Shown piece by piece: positions 52,182 to 63,909 of a stretch of 64,000 nucleotides of DNA (its first letter is position 1; each line of letters starts with the position of its first letter). The stretch is from the NCBI GenBank assembly GCA_029339195.1, contig JAPTJF010000046.1, forward strand, positions 62,001 to 126,000, in the 5' to 3' direction. The position numbers and the translations under genes are program-made. The notes under the pieces were generated by a model. That model searched no databases. It was not told the origin of the DNA and saw only the letters and a program-made list of their open reading frames with translations. The stretch comes from Micractinium sp. NFX-FRZ. Its lineage: Eukaryota > Chlorophyta > Trebouxiophyceae > Chlorellales > Chlorellaceae.

Positions 52182-55100
52182 ATGGCGCGCACCAAAGAAG
52201 TGAAGAAGGCTGGTCGGGCGCCGGCCCAGGCGGAGCAGCAGCCCAAGCGGTGAGTTAATGGATGACTGCTGCCTTGCGACCGTTTCAGGCTCTCGCCGAC
52301 GCACATGCATGCTGCTAGCAGTCCTTGACGGCCCCTCTGCTTGTGCTGCGCTGCAGGAAGCGGGAGGAGCCAGCGCGACAGGCACCAGCCAAGGTATGCA
52401 TCGCGACCGCCGCGCATCGCTGCTGCTTACACACTCGCTGCCGCCACCGCCAGCTGCTGCCCGCCACCGAGCACCTGCTGCCGCTGTGCGCTCTCGTCCC
52501 CTGCTCATTACACAGTTGTGCACATTTGTCGGGGCACTGATTAATGACCTCTATGATTCGTGAACCGCAGGCCGCCGCCGCGCCCGCAAGCAAGAAGCAG
52601 CAGCTGGGCGCCGGGCGCAAGCCCGCAGCCAAAGGCTTTTCCGACCACAATGCCAAGTGGCTGAAGCCTAAGCCGAAGGAGGAGCAGGAGGCAGCGGAGC
52701 AGTCTCTCTCTGGGGAGGAGTTTTCAGAGGACGACCTGTCTGGCGAGGAGTTTTCGGGCTCAGACGGTGCGCGCCCCTCTTGCGCCCGCGCTGTGGCCTG
52801 CTGTGCTGTGGGGCGTGTTGCGCCACACCAATGCCATTCCGTCATGCTCGGCAATGGCCTTGCTTTATTGCATGGAAACAGCGCGCCAGCAGCCTGCACG
52901 CTTCTGCCCGGCAACTCTCGAACCTGAAAGCATGATGCATTTTGGCGGCCCTGCCATGCTCTTTTTGCCTGACCCCTCCTGCACGCCCCCTGCCCCCCTG
53001 CCTGTGCATATGCAGACGAGCTGGGCCTGATGGGAGACGACTTTGGCTCGGAGGGGGAGGAGGGCCCCAGCGGCAGCGATGAGGAGGGCGAGGAGGAGGA
53101 GGAGGAGGAGGATGACAGCGAGGGAGAGGAGGAGGCGCCGGTGGCAGCCAACGGCAAGCGCCCGGCGGCTGCGGCGGCGGCGGCGACTGCCAAGGGCAGC
53201 AAGAAGCAGCAGCAGCAGCAGAAGGAGCAGATGTGGAGCGATGAGGAGGGGGATGAGGAGGGCGGTTTTGCCAGCGGAAGCAGCGATGAGGGTGAGGGGG
53301 CCAGGGTGGCTGCTGGGGTGCGCAGTTGTTCAGGCTGCGGGCGTGACATGGCGCTCAAAGTGCTTTGCACTGTGCTGCGCTGCGCTGTGCGTGCAGTGAG
53401 ACTGGTGCTGGCGGGTGTAGTGTTGCTGGGCTGACGCGGCTCTGCCCTGCTGGGATTGCTGCCATAAAGTTGCTTGCTGCTGCTGCTGCTGACGCAACCG
53501 CTGCTGCTGCTGCAAACAGTGCTGCCAAAACTGTTACTCCTGTCCTTGCGTTCCGCTGCTGCCACTGCCGCCCTCCGTTGGTGGTGCACGCGCATTGCTC
53601 CCGCTGCAGAGCTGGGCAATGCGTGTGCTTGCAGCGACCACTGCTGCTGCTGGCACCACCGCTGCTGCTTCGCTTCACGTCGTACTGCCACAACGCTGAC
53701 TCCCTGTTTTCGCAACTTCCTCTCAACTCTAACTGCAGAGCTGGCCGACGAGTTTGGGAGCAGCGGCGAGGAAGGGAGCGAGGATGAGGAGGAGGGGAGC
53801 GATGAGGAGGAGGGGAGCGATGAGGAGATGGAGGTGGAGCGCAAGAGCAAGGCGCTGGACCGCGCGGCGGCGAGGCGGCGCGCCGATGCGGAGGCGGAGG
53901 CGAGGGAGATGGCGGAGGGGGAGGACGGCATGGAGACCAACATACAGGTGGGTAAGGGGGCAGGAAGACGAGGGGGCAGTGTTGGGGAGGGAGGGAGGCA
54001 GGGGGGATGGCGGGGGGGGGGGAGGACGGCGTGGGGACCACATATCAGACTGGGGCGAATGCGGGAGTGGGCATGATGCATGGGAGGAGCACAGGGTGGG
54101 GACTGCGGAGCGGCGCGGCCGTTGGCGCCGTGCTGCCTAGTGGGGCGAGACTCGGCGGCCGTGCCGTTCTGTGCCCCGCCCGTCCACCCGCTCACAGGAG
54201 CGTGCAGGGAGGATTGCACCCCTGTCCCCTCCCGCTGCCACCCCCGAGCCCAGCTGACACGCCTTTCTCCTCCCCTCCCCCTCTCCCTCTCCCTTCCCGC
54301 CCGCCCCACCGGCACCGTCAGGATTACGAGGTTGTGACGCTGCCCAGCGGGCAGCAGGTGGAGGCGGAGCTGCTGGCGGCCCCAGACCTGCAGCTGGTGC
54401 AGCGGCGCATCAAGGACATTGTGAGCGGGCTGGAAGCACGCATGTTTGCTAGGTTGGCTGGCGCTGGCTGCCTGCTTGCTCATGTGTCGCGGCTGGCAGC
54501 GCTTGTGCAGCGTCACGTCAAGGACGCTGTCCAAGTGCTCCTGCTCCTTGTTTGTTGCCGTTGCTGGTCCGCCAGGCAATGCGCTCTGCAGACCTGCCGC
54601 TGATGGTGGTCGATGCCTTGGCAGCGCACCGTGAGCACTGCGAGTGCTGCTGTAATGCTGCCAGGCCCGTACGCCACCTCATCTCCGCCCCCGCCCTCCT
54701 CCCCCCCGCTCGTGTGCCAGGTGCGCACGCTGGAGAACTTCAAGCAGTTCCGGGCGGCGGGCCGCGACCGCAGCGAGTACATTGAGCAGGTGAGGGCAGG
54801 GACTCAGGCGGGCTGAGGTGTCGTGCCGATGCAGTTCAGGTCTGTCCGTGGAGGTGTGTGTGTGTGTGTGTGTGTCTTTATAGAGGCAGCGAGAACATTG
54901 AGCAGGTGAGTGCGGGGCATGCCGTGCCTCGCTGTGCAGCACGAGCACGCCCTGGTTACACACACTATGGTTTCTTACCCACCGTGAATGTGAGTGCCCG
55001 CCGTGGGCACTGGCATCACCAATGTCCTCACTCCTCGTCTCTCCCATCTCCCTCTCCATCTCCACCGCAGCTCAAGCGCGACCTGGCCATGTACTGTGGG

Positions 55101-58100
55101 TACAACCTCTCGTTACCGGACACTGACCTCATATCCCCCCATCGTCCCCCCTCTTGTCCTCATATCCCCCCCATCGTCCCCCCTCTTGTTCCCTCTCCAT
55201 CTCCACCGCAGCTCAAGCGCGACCTGGCGACGTACTATGGGTACAACCAGTTCATGGTGGACACACTGCTGGCCATGTTCAGCGTGGGGGAGGCGCTGGA
55301 GCTGATCGAGGCGCAGGAGGTGTGTGTGTGTGTTTGTGGGGGGGGGGGGCACCCGGTGTATACACTAGTGCAAGGATGGGGGCTGGAGATGGTCATGGAG
55401 AGGGGTGGGGGGAGCGCTGGAGCCGGACGAGGCGCAGGAGAAGAGGGGGTGGAGGGGCCCGCGTGGGAAGGCAGTGAAAAGCAGGGGATGCCCCTTGGAG
55501 GAGGCACGCGGCCGGGCAGCCTCTGATCTCAGCCTCTGCCCCCCTGTGGCCCCCCACCCGCAGGTGCCGCGCCCCGTGACGCTGCGCACCAACACGCTCA
55601 AGACGCGGCGGCGCGAGCTGGCGGGGGCGCTGATCAACCGCGGGGTGAACCTGGACCCCATCGGCAACTGGTCCAAGGTGCGCTTGGGTGTGCGTGCGTG
55701 TGTGGTTGCTAGCCTGCCGCCCCCAGGTGGGGGTGGGGCCGGCGGGCTAGGGCGGCGTTGGGGACCGCTCTGTGCGTGCCATTTATAGTGCCATTTGGTG
55801 TTGTGGCGCGGCCGACCCGCCCGCACTTGCCTGCCGCCTTTGCACTCTTGTTCCCGTCCCCCCTGTTCTTTTGTCCCTCGGCCTCAATGTTCCCACCCCT
55901 ATCTCCCCTCTTTTCCCCGCCGCAGGTGGGCCTGGTTGTGTACGAGAGCCAGGTCCCCGTGGGCGCCACCCCCGAATACATGGCAGGGCACTACATGCTG
56001 CAGGTGCGCGCCTGTTGGTGGCGTGGCGGCGGTGTGGAGGGGAGGAGAGCGCTGCGGCTGCAACACGTTGCGTGCCGCATGCCGCGGCCGGTCGTGCCGC
56101 TTTGGCAGCAATGCCCTGGGCAGCTCGTGCACCCGGGCAGCTTCCAGCAAACCCCCACACCAGCCCCACTCACATGCTGCTCTCCTCCTCCCCCACGCCC
56201 CCGCAGGGCGCCTCCTCCTTCCTCCCCTGCATGGCGCTGGCCCCCCAGGAGGGAGAGCAGGTGGTGGACATGGCAGCGGCGCCAGGTGCGGTCCCGCCCT
56301 CCCCCCTCTTCCTGGCCTCCCTCCGCCGCTCCCTTGTGCTGCTGCGTCGCGCCTCTATCGCATGTGCACCAGGCCTCTGGCTGTGGCCTGCCGTGAGTGG
56401 CGTGCCTAGGGCTGACGTGCTGCCTCCTCCCGCCCACGTCGCGCTGCTCGCCTCCCTTCCTGCGCCTTGGGCCCTCCTGCAGGCGGCAAGACGACCTACG
56501 TGGCCGCGCTGATGCGCAACAGCGGCACCGTGTTTGCCAACGAAATCAACAAGGAGCGGCTGAAGAGCCTGACTGCCAACCTGCAGCGCATGGGGGTGAC
56601 CAACACGGGTGGGTGGGGGGTGGGGGGCGGGAGTGGGAGTGCGGAGGAACATGGGCCGAGCTCTTTTAGGAGGAGGCCAAGGGACCGTGAGGCAAGGGGG
56701 AGTTGGGTGGCAGCGGGGAGGCACCCTCATTGCGCGATTGCCTGCACGAGCGCATGATATGTGTGTATGGGCGCAAAACTGTGTGACGCGGTGCCATCCG
56801 TCCCCACTCTGCCCCGTGCCCTGCGCATGCATTCATTTGACAGCTAGCTGCAAAGAGACGTCTCACGCTGCAATTTTTGTGCCCCCTGGCCCCGCAGTGG
56901 TGTGCAACTACGATGGGCGGGAGCTGCCGCGCGTGCTGGGCGAGCGCAGCGTGGACCGCGTGCTCCTGGACGCCCCCTGCTCCGGCACGGGAGTCATCTC
57001 CAAGGACCCATCCGTCAAGGTGGGTGTGCGAGGGAGGGTGGGGGGTGGGTCCCATGTGTAGAGGGAGGGGTGAGAGTAAATGCTCAGGTGTGGGCAGCGC
57101 CCCCTAAGGGTCGGGCCTCTGCCAAGGCGGGTGCTGCTGGGTGAGCAGGCGGCCAGGCTCGCTGCCCAGGCCTGCCCCAAGGTTCCCAGGCCATGGGATC
57201 CCTGCGGGATTGGCACTGCACGCGCTATGCCTGCGCCGGCGCCCCGCCATGCCCCGCCGTGCCCCACAGCCCTCACTCATCCACGCCCGCTTCGCCCCTG
57301 CCCACAACCGCACCCCCCGCCCACCGTGCCCCCTGCAGGCGAGCAAGAACCAGGACGAGATCTGGAAGTGCGCCTTCCTGCAGAAGCAGCTGCTGCTGGC
57401 GGCCATCGACTTGGTGGACGCCAACTCGGCCACTGGAGGCTATGTGGTGAGTAGGATGGGGCAAACGTCGAGGGAGGGCGTCCCAAGGGTTGGGCTGGGT
57501 GGCAGGGCGCTTGAATTGGCAGGGGAGGTGGCGGTGTCCTGGCTGGCGGTGCGTCTGCCTGGGGGGGGGCACTCGGTTCGCCTTGCCCGTGCCTGCCCCT
57601 CCGCCCTCTCCCCGCCCTCCCCGTCTCCCTCCACGCCTGCAGCTGTGCCGCACACCTGCTCCAGACTGGCGGTCCCTCCCCATCCCCTTCCTACTCTTAC
57701 ACCACCGTGACTTGTGTGACTTGTGTGCTTCCCCACCCTGCCCCGCGCCCCAGGTCTACTCCACCTGCTCCATGATGGTTGAGGAGAACGAGAATGTGGT
57801 CAACTACGCGCTGAAGAAGCGGGACGTCAAGGTGAGCCAGCTTGCTGCCACCGTGCAGCTGACGGTGGGGTGTGGACGGTTGGTAAGAAGCAGGTTGGCA
57901 AGGTGGCTGAAGCGGCTGCAAGATCACCCAGGCCTGCAAGGCTACCGCAGCCCATCTGTTTCCCCCTTTTGACACTCCTGAACCCCCGTCCCCCGCCTGC
58001 CAGCCCTGTGATCTGCTCCCAGTCCTGCACTTCCAACTAACCAACCAACCAACCAACCACCCACTAACCCCCCGCTGCCTGTTCCCAGGTGGTGCCCTGC

Positions 58101-59153
58101 GGACTTGAGTTTGGCCGCCCCGGCTTCATCCGCTTCCGTGACTTCCGCTTCCACCCCTCGCTGGCCGAGTCGCGCCGCTTCTACCCGCACGCGCACAACC
58201 TGGACGGTGAGCGGCGGCGGCGGCGGCTGAAATGGAGTTGGTTTGCTTTGGTTGTGTTCGCGTTTGTTACGTTGGGCAGTCACCTGCTCTGTTTGACATG
58301 GCAGCTCTTTTACCATCTGTGGTTTGGGAAGAGTGGGAGGAGAGCCGGCTGCGATGCGGATGCCAAGATGGGGGCTGGGGGCTGGGGCTGGGCTGGGGGG
58401 GGCATGCCGAGGACGGCGAGCACGCTGGGGTGAGGAGCAGCGCCTGCCGCTGAGCGCCGCCGTCCTCCACACCCTCAAGTGCCGACATGTGCCAACCACT
58501 GCCCTGCCAACACCTGCCCATCACCCAACCCCAACCTCACGTCCCCTCCTGTCCCCTCCTGTCCCTCCCCGCCTCATTGTTGCGCAGGTTTCTTTGTGTG
58601 CAAGCTGAAGAAGCTGAGCAACAAGAAGAAGGAGGCCAAGGATGAAGAGGTGGAGGAGGAGGAGGAGGTGCAGGAGGAGGCAAAGGCAGGCAAGGTGAAG
58701 CGGCAGCGCGAGCGCGGCGGCAAGCAGCCGCAGCCGCAGCCGCAGCAGCAGGCCGGCGGCGACAGCGTTGCTGCCGAGGAGGGCGGCAAGGAGCAGGGGG
58801 CGGCGGCGGCACCGGCCGTGTCGCCTGCGCCGCGCGGCAAGCTGCCTCCCAAGAAGCAGCAACCGCAGCAGGCGGCGGCACCGGCAGCGGCGCCGCCGGC
58901 GGGGACGCCTGGCTCTGCGCGCAAGGAGAGGGGGATAGTGAAGAAGGCGCGGGCTGAGCTGGCGGCTGAGCTGGCGGCCAAGAAAGCGGCGGAAGCAGAG
59001 CAGCAGCAGAAGCAGTCAAAGCAGGTGGCACCGGCGGCACCGGCGGCCAAGCCAGCAAAGGGCAAGGCGGCCGCGGCGGCGGTGAAGCCGGCAGCACCTG
59101 CCGGCGGCAAGAAGCAGCAGCAACAGCAGAAGAAGAAGGCGCAGAGGAAGTGA
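52182..59153 (+). CDS. NOP2: NOP2 large-subunit rRNA (cytosine-C5)-methyltransferase
   Basis: Seventeen exons: 52182-52249, 52357-52393, 52571-52766, 53016-53291, 53739-53947, 54322-54420, 54721-54789, 55212-55319, 55564-55677, 55926-56003, 56207-56285, 56483-56608, 56898-57019, 57339-57446, 57754-57831, 58089-58206, 58588-59153; all in phase; 816 aa. The N-terminus is Lys- then Glu/Asp/Ser-rich (nucleolar-type). The NOL1/NOP2/Sun core follows: [52 protein letters not shown] motif DMAAAPGGKTT (~439), motif [15 protein letters not shown] with Cys514, and motif VI VYSTCSM with nucleophile Cys568, ending [18 protein letters not shown]. The Lys/Ala/Gln-rich C-tail is species-specific. The enzyme makes m5C in 25S/28S rRNA during ribosome assembly in the nucleolus. 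Intron 7 carries copies of both flanking exon edges. Confidence 0.96.
54883..54909 (+). repeat. copy of NOP2 exon 7 end and donor
   Basis: gcagcgagaacattgagcag|gtgagt matches gcagcgagtacattgagcag|gtgagg at 54770-54795, 114 bp away. A single base differs in the exonic part and the donor is at least as good. Confidence 0.9.
55052..55109 (+). repeat. copy of NOP2 exon 8 head and acceptor
   Basis: The 57 bases starting ctctccatctccaccgcag match the true acceptor and exon start at 55193-55249 in about 53 positions, offset 141. The copy keeps frame for [12 protein letters not shown] and a perfect acceptor. Confidence 0.92.
55127..55189 (+). repeat. 31-32-bp tandem repeat in NOP2 intron 7
   Basis: cctcatatcccccc...atcgtcccccctcttgt occurs twice in tandem (55127-55157 and 55158-55189), between the decoy and true exon 8 starts. 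Confidence 0.85.
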
Positions 59154-59193
59154 GACTGGACGCACAGCCAAGTTCGAGGTTGAGAGCACACCA

Positions 59194-59198
59194 TGTAA
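59194..59198 (+). promoter_or_regulatory. poly(A) signal TGTAA
   Basis: 41 bases after the NOP2 stop. The next gene starts only 295 bp after that stop, so this short 3' UTR is likely. Confidence 0.6.
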
Positions 59199-59448
59199 AA
59201 GCATCCCAATGTTGTGGCAGCCAGAACCGCTGGTGCCTGACAATCAAGTGTGCCGTAGACGAGCTGAGCTGCGGCCGCCACTGCCCACTGGTGCCGCCAC
59301 GGCATGCACAGCAAGCACCTCAACTTCGGCTCAAGCGAACCAAGTTGGGAGCCCTCACGGCGTCTCCCGCCGACTTGCATCCCATTGGGCTGCTCCAGTT
59401 GTTTTGCCGTGCGACAGGGGGCGGCACCCCGCAGACTGAGCTCCCGCC

Positions 59449-62103
59449 ATGGCAGCGCTGCCCGATCCACCGGGAGCCCAATGGGACGTGCCCGTCAAGC
59501 GCTCGTGGATGATGAGCGGTAAGGGTAGGGACAGGCAGGAAGGATCACAGCGATCACGCGAGCTGGGCGCCGAGCCCTCTCGCCGCAATGCCATTGTGTA
59601 AGAGATGCAGGGGGAGCTGCGGAGGTCCTAGGTGTGCTACATGCCTGCGCGGCGCGGGATTGCACTCGAGTGCCTTCCCGCCTGCAGAGCCTGTCGTCCC
59701 TTGCAGCCGCTGCCCGCCCGACTCCCCAAGTTGTTTCCCCAGCTTGCTTCCTCCATCTGATGCAGGTCGTGGCCAGCTGCTCTATGTGAAGCTGTGGCAG
59801 GTGGACAGGGCTAGCGGGCGGGTGCAGCTGCTGTTCTGGCCCACGACCAGCAAGAAATATCAGGAGGTGGTGCGTCAGCATTGGGAAAAGAGTGAAATGC
59901 GGGAGAAGTGGTTCAAGGATGAAGAGGATGTGCTGTGTGTTGGGTTTGCGGATAGCTGCGACAGCCCTCTCAGCTTGCCGGCCAACATGGAAGCTGCGGC
60001 GCTGCTGAAAGCAGCACTGCAAGCTGAGCTGGCGCAGTTCCAGCAGCAGGCAGAGCAGGCAGCGGAGGAGCAGCAGCAGGCGCAGAGGCAGAGGAGGAAG
60101 CAGGCGCCCCCGCCGCCCAACCCGCTGCGGCAGCAGCAGCGGGCGGAGCGCAAGCAGGAGCGGCAGCGCTTGCGCGAGCAGCAGCTGGAGGAGCAGCGGC
60201 AGCGGGACCAGGCTGGGCGGGAGGAGCGGGAGCGGGAGCGGCAGCGGCGGCACGAGGAGGAGCAGCAGCGGCAGGAGGAGCGGCGCCGTTGGAATGAGCA
60301 GCGCAGGCAGCCGACCGAGCAGGAGGATCGCCGTCAGCAGCAGCAGCAGCGCCGGCTCCAGCAGCAGCAGCGGCCCTCACCTTCCGAGCAGCTGCCCCCG
60401 TCAGCACAGCAGCACGCTGCTCACCCTCCAGCCAGAGGTACACACCAGGCTGCAACTGCTCCCCAGCCGAAATGCACCTCAGAGGACGCCATCTTCCTGG
60501 CAGCAGGGCTGCTGGCGCTGCTGACATTCTACTGGCTGCACGTTCACTTGGAGGGCGGAGCCGTGTGCGCCGGGCAGTGCAGCTGGGGCAGCAGCAACAA
60601 CTGGGTCCTGACCGCCTGCTTCGGCTGCTCAGCATTGACACTGTTTCTCTTAACAGCGATCTACTTTGGAGGCATCCTTTTTGCCTTGATGCAGGCAGTT
60701 GCAATAGCTGACCTCGCCTCAGCAGCCCTCCGCAGCCAGGCGCTGCGCTCTGCAACCGCCACGGCAAGAGCCGCCCCCGCAGCACTGTGGCAGCTGTGCT
60801 GCTGGGCACCAGCAGCAGCAGTGGCGGCAGCTGTGGCGGCAGCATCAAGCGCGTGCGGCACAGCGGCAGGGGCAGTGGCTGTCCGGCAGGCAGTGCACAC
60901 GGCAGCTGTGCCTGCGGTAGCCGGTGCGCACCGGCGGCGGCAGCCCAAGGGCGCACCGCAGGCGCCCGCCAGTGACGCTGCTGCCGGCAGGCAGGGGACT
61001 ACCATCCAGCAGCAGCAGGCAGATGAGCTTGCCTCAGAGAGCGCCCCTGAGCTCGGTGATGCTATCCCCCATCAGCAGCACCCCCATCAGCAGCAGCCCA
61101 GCCCGAGCCTCCACCTCAGCACTGGCAGCAGCCGGGGCGCCAGCAGCAGCGGCTGTGGCTCAGGCAGTGATGATGGGGAGGAGAGTGGCAGGAAGCTAAG
61201 AGTGGAGGACTCGGCTGCCGGAGCCACTGCCGCCTGTACTACCATTCCTGTGGTCGGAGACGAGGCGGCCCCTGCTGTGCACACAGCGCAGCATGAGGCT
61301 GTAGTGCCCGCCTGGCAGCACGCCGGGCTGCAGGCCGAGCTCTCCGCACTGCACACGGCGCATGCAGTCCTGCAGAAGCAGCATGCTGCCCTGCAAGAGG
61401 AGCGGGATGTGCAGCGGGAGGAGCACGCCGCGCTTCAGCAGGAGCACGCAGCAGCGCAGCGGCAGCGGGGGCGGCTGGAGCGCCAGGTGCGGGGGGCACG
61501 GCAGGCGCAGCGTGCGGCCCTGGATGCTGTGCTGGACCAGCACTGCACCTGCCCCATCACTCATGACCTGCTGGCGGACCCTGTGGTGACGGCGGATGGG
61601 CACACCTTTGAGCGGGCCGCCATCACGGTGAGCGGGAGCTGGGCGTTTGGGGTGTGCAGAGGGGCCTGAGGCGTGCTGGATTTGTGCTGAGGTGTGGGTT
61701 GCGGGGTTTGCGGGCGGCCAAGGACGGGCATAGCGAGGTGAGGCAGGAGAGGTGGTGATTTGACCTGCTGGACTTTGCATCATGGCCGTGCAGCGCCCTT
61801 GCCCCGGCTTGCAGGCCAGCCTGTCTACTGGGCGGCAGCGGAGCGCCCAAGTCCGTGATCCCACTTCCCCAGCCGGCCCTCAAAGCTGCCCACATGTCCG
61901 TGGCCCTTGCACCCCACCCCTCTCACCTGCAGGAGTGGATGGCGCGCCACGGCGGCGGCCGCGTGCCCAACCCCGCCACCAACCTGCTGCTGCCCAGCCG
62001 CCAGCTGGCGCCCAACCTGGCGCTGCGCTCGCTGGTGGGGCGGCTGCAGGAGCTGGCGGGGGCGGCGAGCCCCGGGACGGGGCAAGCGGGAGACAGGGAC
62101 TGA
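59449..62103 (+). CDS. C-terminal U-box protein with coiled coils and two predicted membrane segments
   Basis: Exons 59449-59518, 59766-61627, 61933-62103; phases agree; 700 aa. The N-terminus (MAALPDPPGAQWDVPVKRSW...LLYVKLWQVDRASGRVQLLFW) is not recognised. Residues ~100-240 are Gln/Glu/Arg-rich and predicted coiled coil. Two hydrophobic stretches follow, AIFLAAGLLALLTFYW (~263) and LTLFLLTAIYFGGILFALM (~313), separated by a short Cys-containing loop. Then come low-complexity His/Gln/Ser sequence, a second coiled coil (LHTAHAVLQKQHAALQEERD) and a U-box (CTCPITHDLLADPVVTADGHTFERAAI continuing after the last intron as EWMARH...PNPATN). U-boxes recruit E2 enzymes, so an E3 ubiquitin ligase, probably membrane-bound, is inferred. 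The start ATG is chosen because its exon ends in a good donor (gtaagg) and joins in phase. Confidence 0.82.
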
Positions 62104-62697
62104 GCAGGGAGTGCTTGCTTGGTAACAGCTGCACGCACGGTCGCTGCTACACACCCTGCTACACACCCATCACACTTGCTTAAGGATTAGGCATTGCCCA
62201 GGGCACCTTGCACTTTGTGCACAGCAGAATCATCTTTGAATTTGTCCATGTGGCGCGCTCTTATAAGACACCTTTGTGGAGCCAGTGGGAGCTTGATCAG
62301 CTTGTCGACTGCCAGATGCAGAGAGAAGCGCAGTTGGCGGGATAGGGTGAGGGTGGCACATAGGGAACATGGTACTTTTGGTTGATTGGTAATGAAAGCA
62401 AAGGGGTAACCAGAAGTTGGGGAGCATTGCATTGTAATCGTATATGACATGGAAGCCAGTGGGTAGGCGTTGGGGCACTGCTGGAAAGTGCGGGGTTGGG
62501 TAGCACCGGCCCGCCAAGAAGATGGAAAACAAAAAAAAGAAGACGATGTCACCAGAGAGGCGCGACAGGGGTGGCGGCCTGGGTTGGCCCAGTGCCGGCT
62601 GCCCTGCAATGGGGCTGCCTGATGTGTACAGAGCACCACGCAGTGGGGCAGCGTATGCACGCTGGCGGCCTGCCCGCTGCCTGCCCAGCGGTGCGCC
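62104..62697. other. convergent spacer after the U-box gene
   Basis: No exon supported. Holds a TGTAA at 62433-62437 that fits the U-box gene 3' end. Confidence 0.5.
62433..62437 (+). promoter_or_regulatory. poly(A) signal TGTAA
   Basis: 330 bases after the U-box gene stop codon. Confidence 0.5.
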
Positions 62698-63909
62698 TCA
62701 GTCGTACACGCGCCACCAGCGCAGTGCTCCCCAGTTGGGGTCGCTGTCCTTCCAGCCCAGGGGGCGCAGGCAGAAGCCGAGGTTGACCGACTTGGGGTCA
62801 CACATGCCGCGCTCCACGGCCTCCACAGCGTCAGGCCCCTCCTACAGCACGCCGGGCCAGTTTGTGCGCAGTGGGTCCAGGTGGCGGTGGATCACCCCCA
62901 GGTTGCGCTCCCTGCACACCAATCAAACCAGCGGAGGTGGGAAGAGGGGGGAGGAGGGGTAAGGAGAGAACAGGCGGGGGAGGCGGGCGCAGGCAGGTGG
63001 GGCCGGGTGGTGAGATGCCCCGCTGGTGGCGGGCGTGGATGGCACGGCATATTGTGAGAAGCTGAGCAGGCACCCCACTCACGTGCAACTGGCATGCGAA
63101 CCTGCCACCCAAACTGAAGCAGCAGCCGCCCTCCCTCCCACTCCTGCCAGCCCATCCCACCCCCGCCAGCCCACCCCTGCCCACCCCACCCCACCTGACC
63201 AGGGTGGTCATGCTGCCCGCCGCGGGCACGTCCTCCAGGCAGGCGATGCGCTTGCTGCGCATATAGTACATCGCCAGGTCGGGCAGCGCCGCCGCGCCCT
63301 CCTCACCCGGCGCAGCCGCCACGCGCTGCCCAAACAGGCCCAGCAGCACGCCGCCCCTGCCAATCTCTCCCTCCTGAAACTCCGCCAGCACAGCCGCCAG
63401 GGTGCGCTGCAGGGGCCCCAGCTCACGCCCGGCGGTGGCCAGTTGGGCGCCAGCGGCCAGGTGGGAGGCCACCTGCACCCAGGCCGCACGCTTGAGGGTG
63501 TCAACCTGCAAAGGGGCAGGGGCAGCGGAGCAGCGAGCATTGAGGTGTTGAGGTGAGGGCACATTGGTTGGTTGGCACTTGATGATTGGGACGCATGGCA
63601 GCCAGGCAGCCATGTGGCGATACACTGTCAGCCACCCAAAAGCCGTCCAAGTGTGAGACTGAACCACCCCAGCAGCCCGCGCAGCCGGTATCGCCACACC
63701 GGCAACTCACCCCACGCACCACGGCTGCTGCCATGCCGCCCGCCCAGCCCCGCCGCACCCTTGCTGCGCACCAGGGCAAAGAACAGGGACTTGGGCAGGG
63801 ACTTGCTGCTCCCCAGCAGCGCGTGGGACCACAACACGTAGCAGGGGAGGGTCTTGTTGAAGCGCTTGATCAGCGGGTGCTTGGCCCAGGCGGAGGGCAG
63901 CAGCTGCAC
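62698..63909 (-). pseudogene. unidentified gene, partial, with in-frame TAG and a phase conflict
   Basis: Minus-strand exons 63909-63759, 63505-63195 and 62911-62698; upstream exons lie beyond the window. Readable blocks are HPLIKRFNKTLPCYVLWSHA, SLPKSLFFALVRSK, VDTLKRAAWVQVASHLAAG, LAMYYMRSKRIACLEDVPAA and ERNLGVIHRHLDPLRTNWPG. In the last exon a TAG at 62844-62842 interrupts the frame, but the same frame continues with good coding character (CDPKSVNLGFCLRPLGWKD, WGALRWWRVYD) to TGA at 62700-62698. The join from the first to the second exon is also one base out of phase with any GT donor I can find. Either the gene is decaying or the sequence has two errors; CAG to TAG would explain the stop. 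Family not recognised. Confidence 0.55.

Noticed and set aside
53600..53622. A possible copy of the NOP2 exon 5 head (ctgcagagctggg).
   Set aside because: Match too short (14 of 16) in a CTG-rich intron.
52315..54579. A very long open frame (about 750 codons) on the minus strand opposite the 5' half of NOP2.
   Set aside because: It is the antisense of Glu/Lys/Ala-rich coding and GC-rich introns; the translation is Ser/Arg/Pro low complexity with no domain, and it crosses clear NOP2 exon borders.
62842..62844. TAG as a recoded sense codon (alternative genetic code).
   Set aside because: Another gene in the window (Cys-rich at 30324) ends at TAG and OTU and APRR2-like genes also stop at TAG, so the standard code applies.
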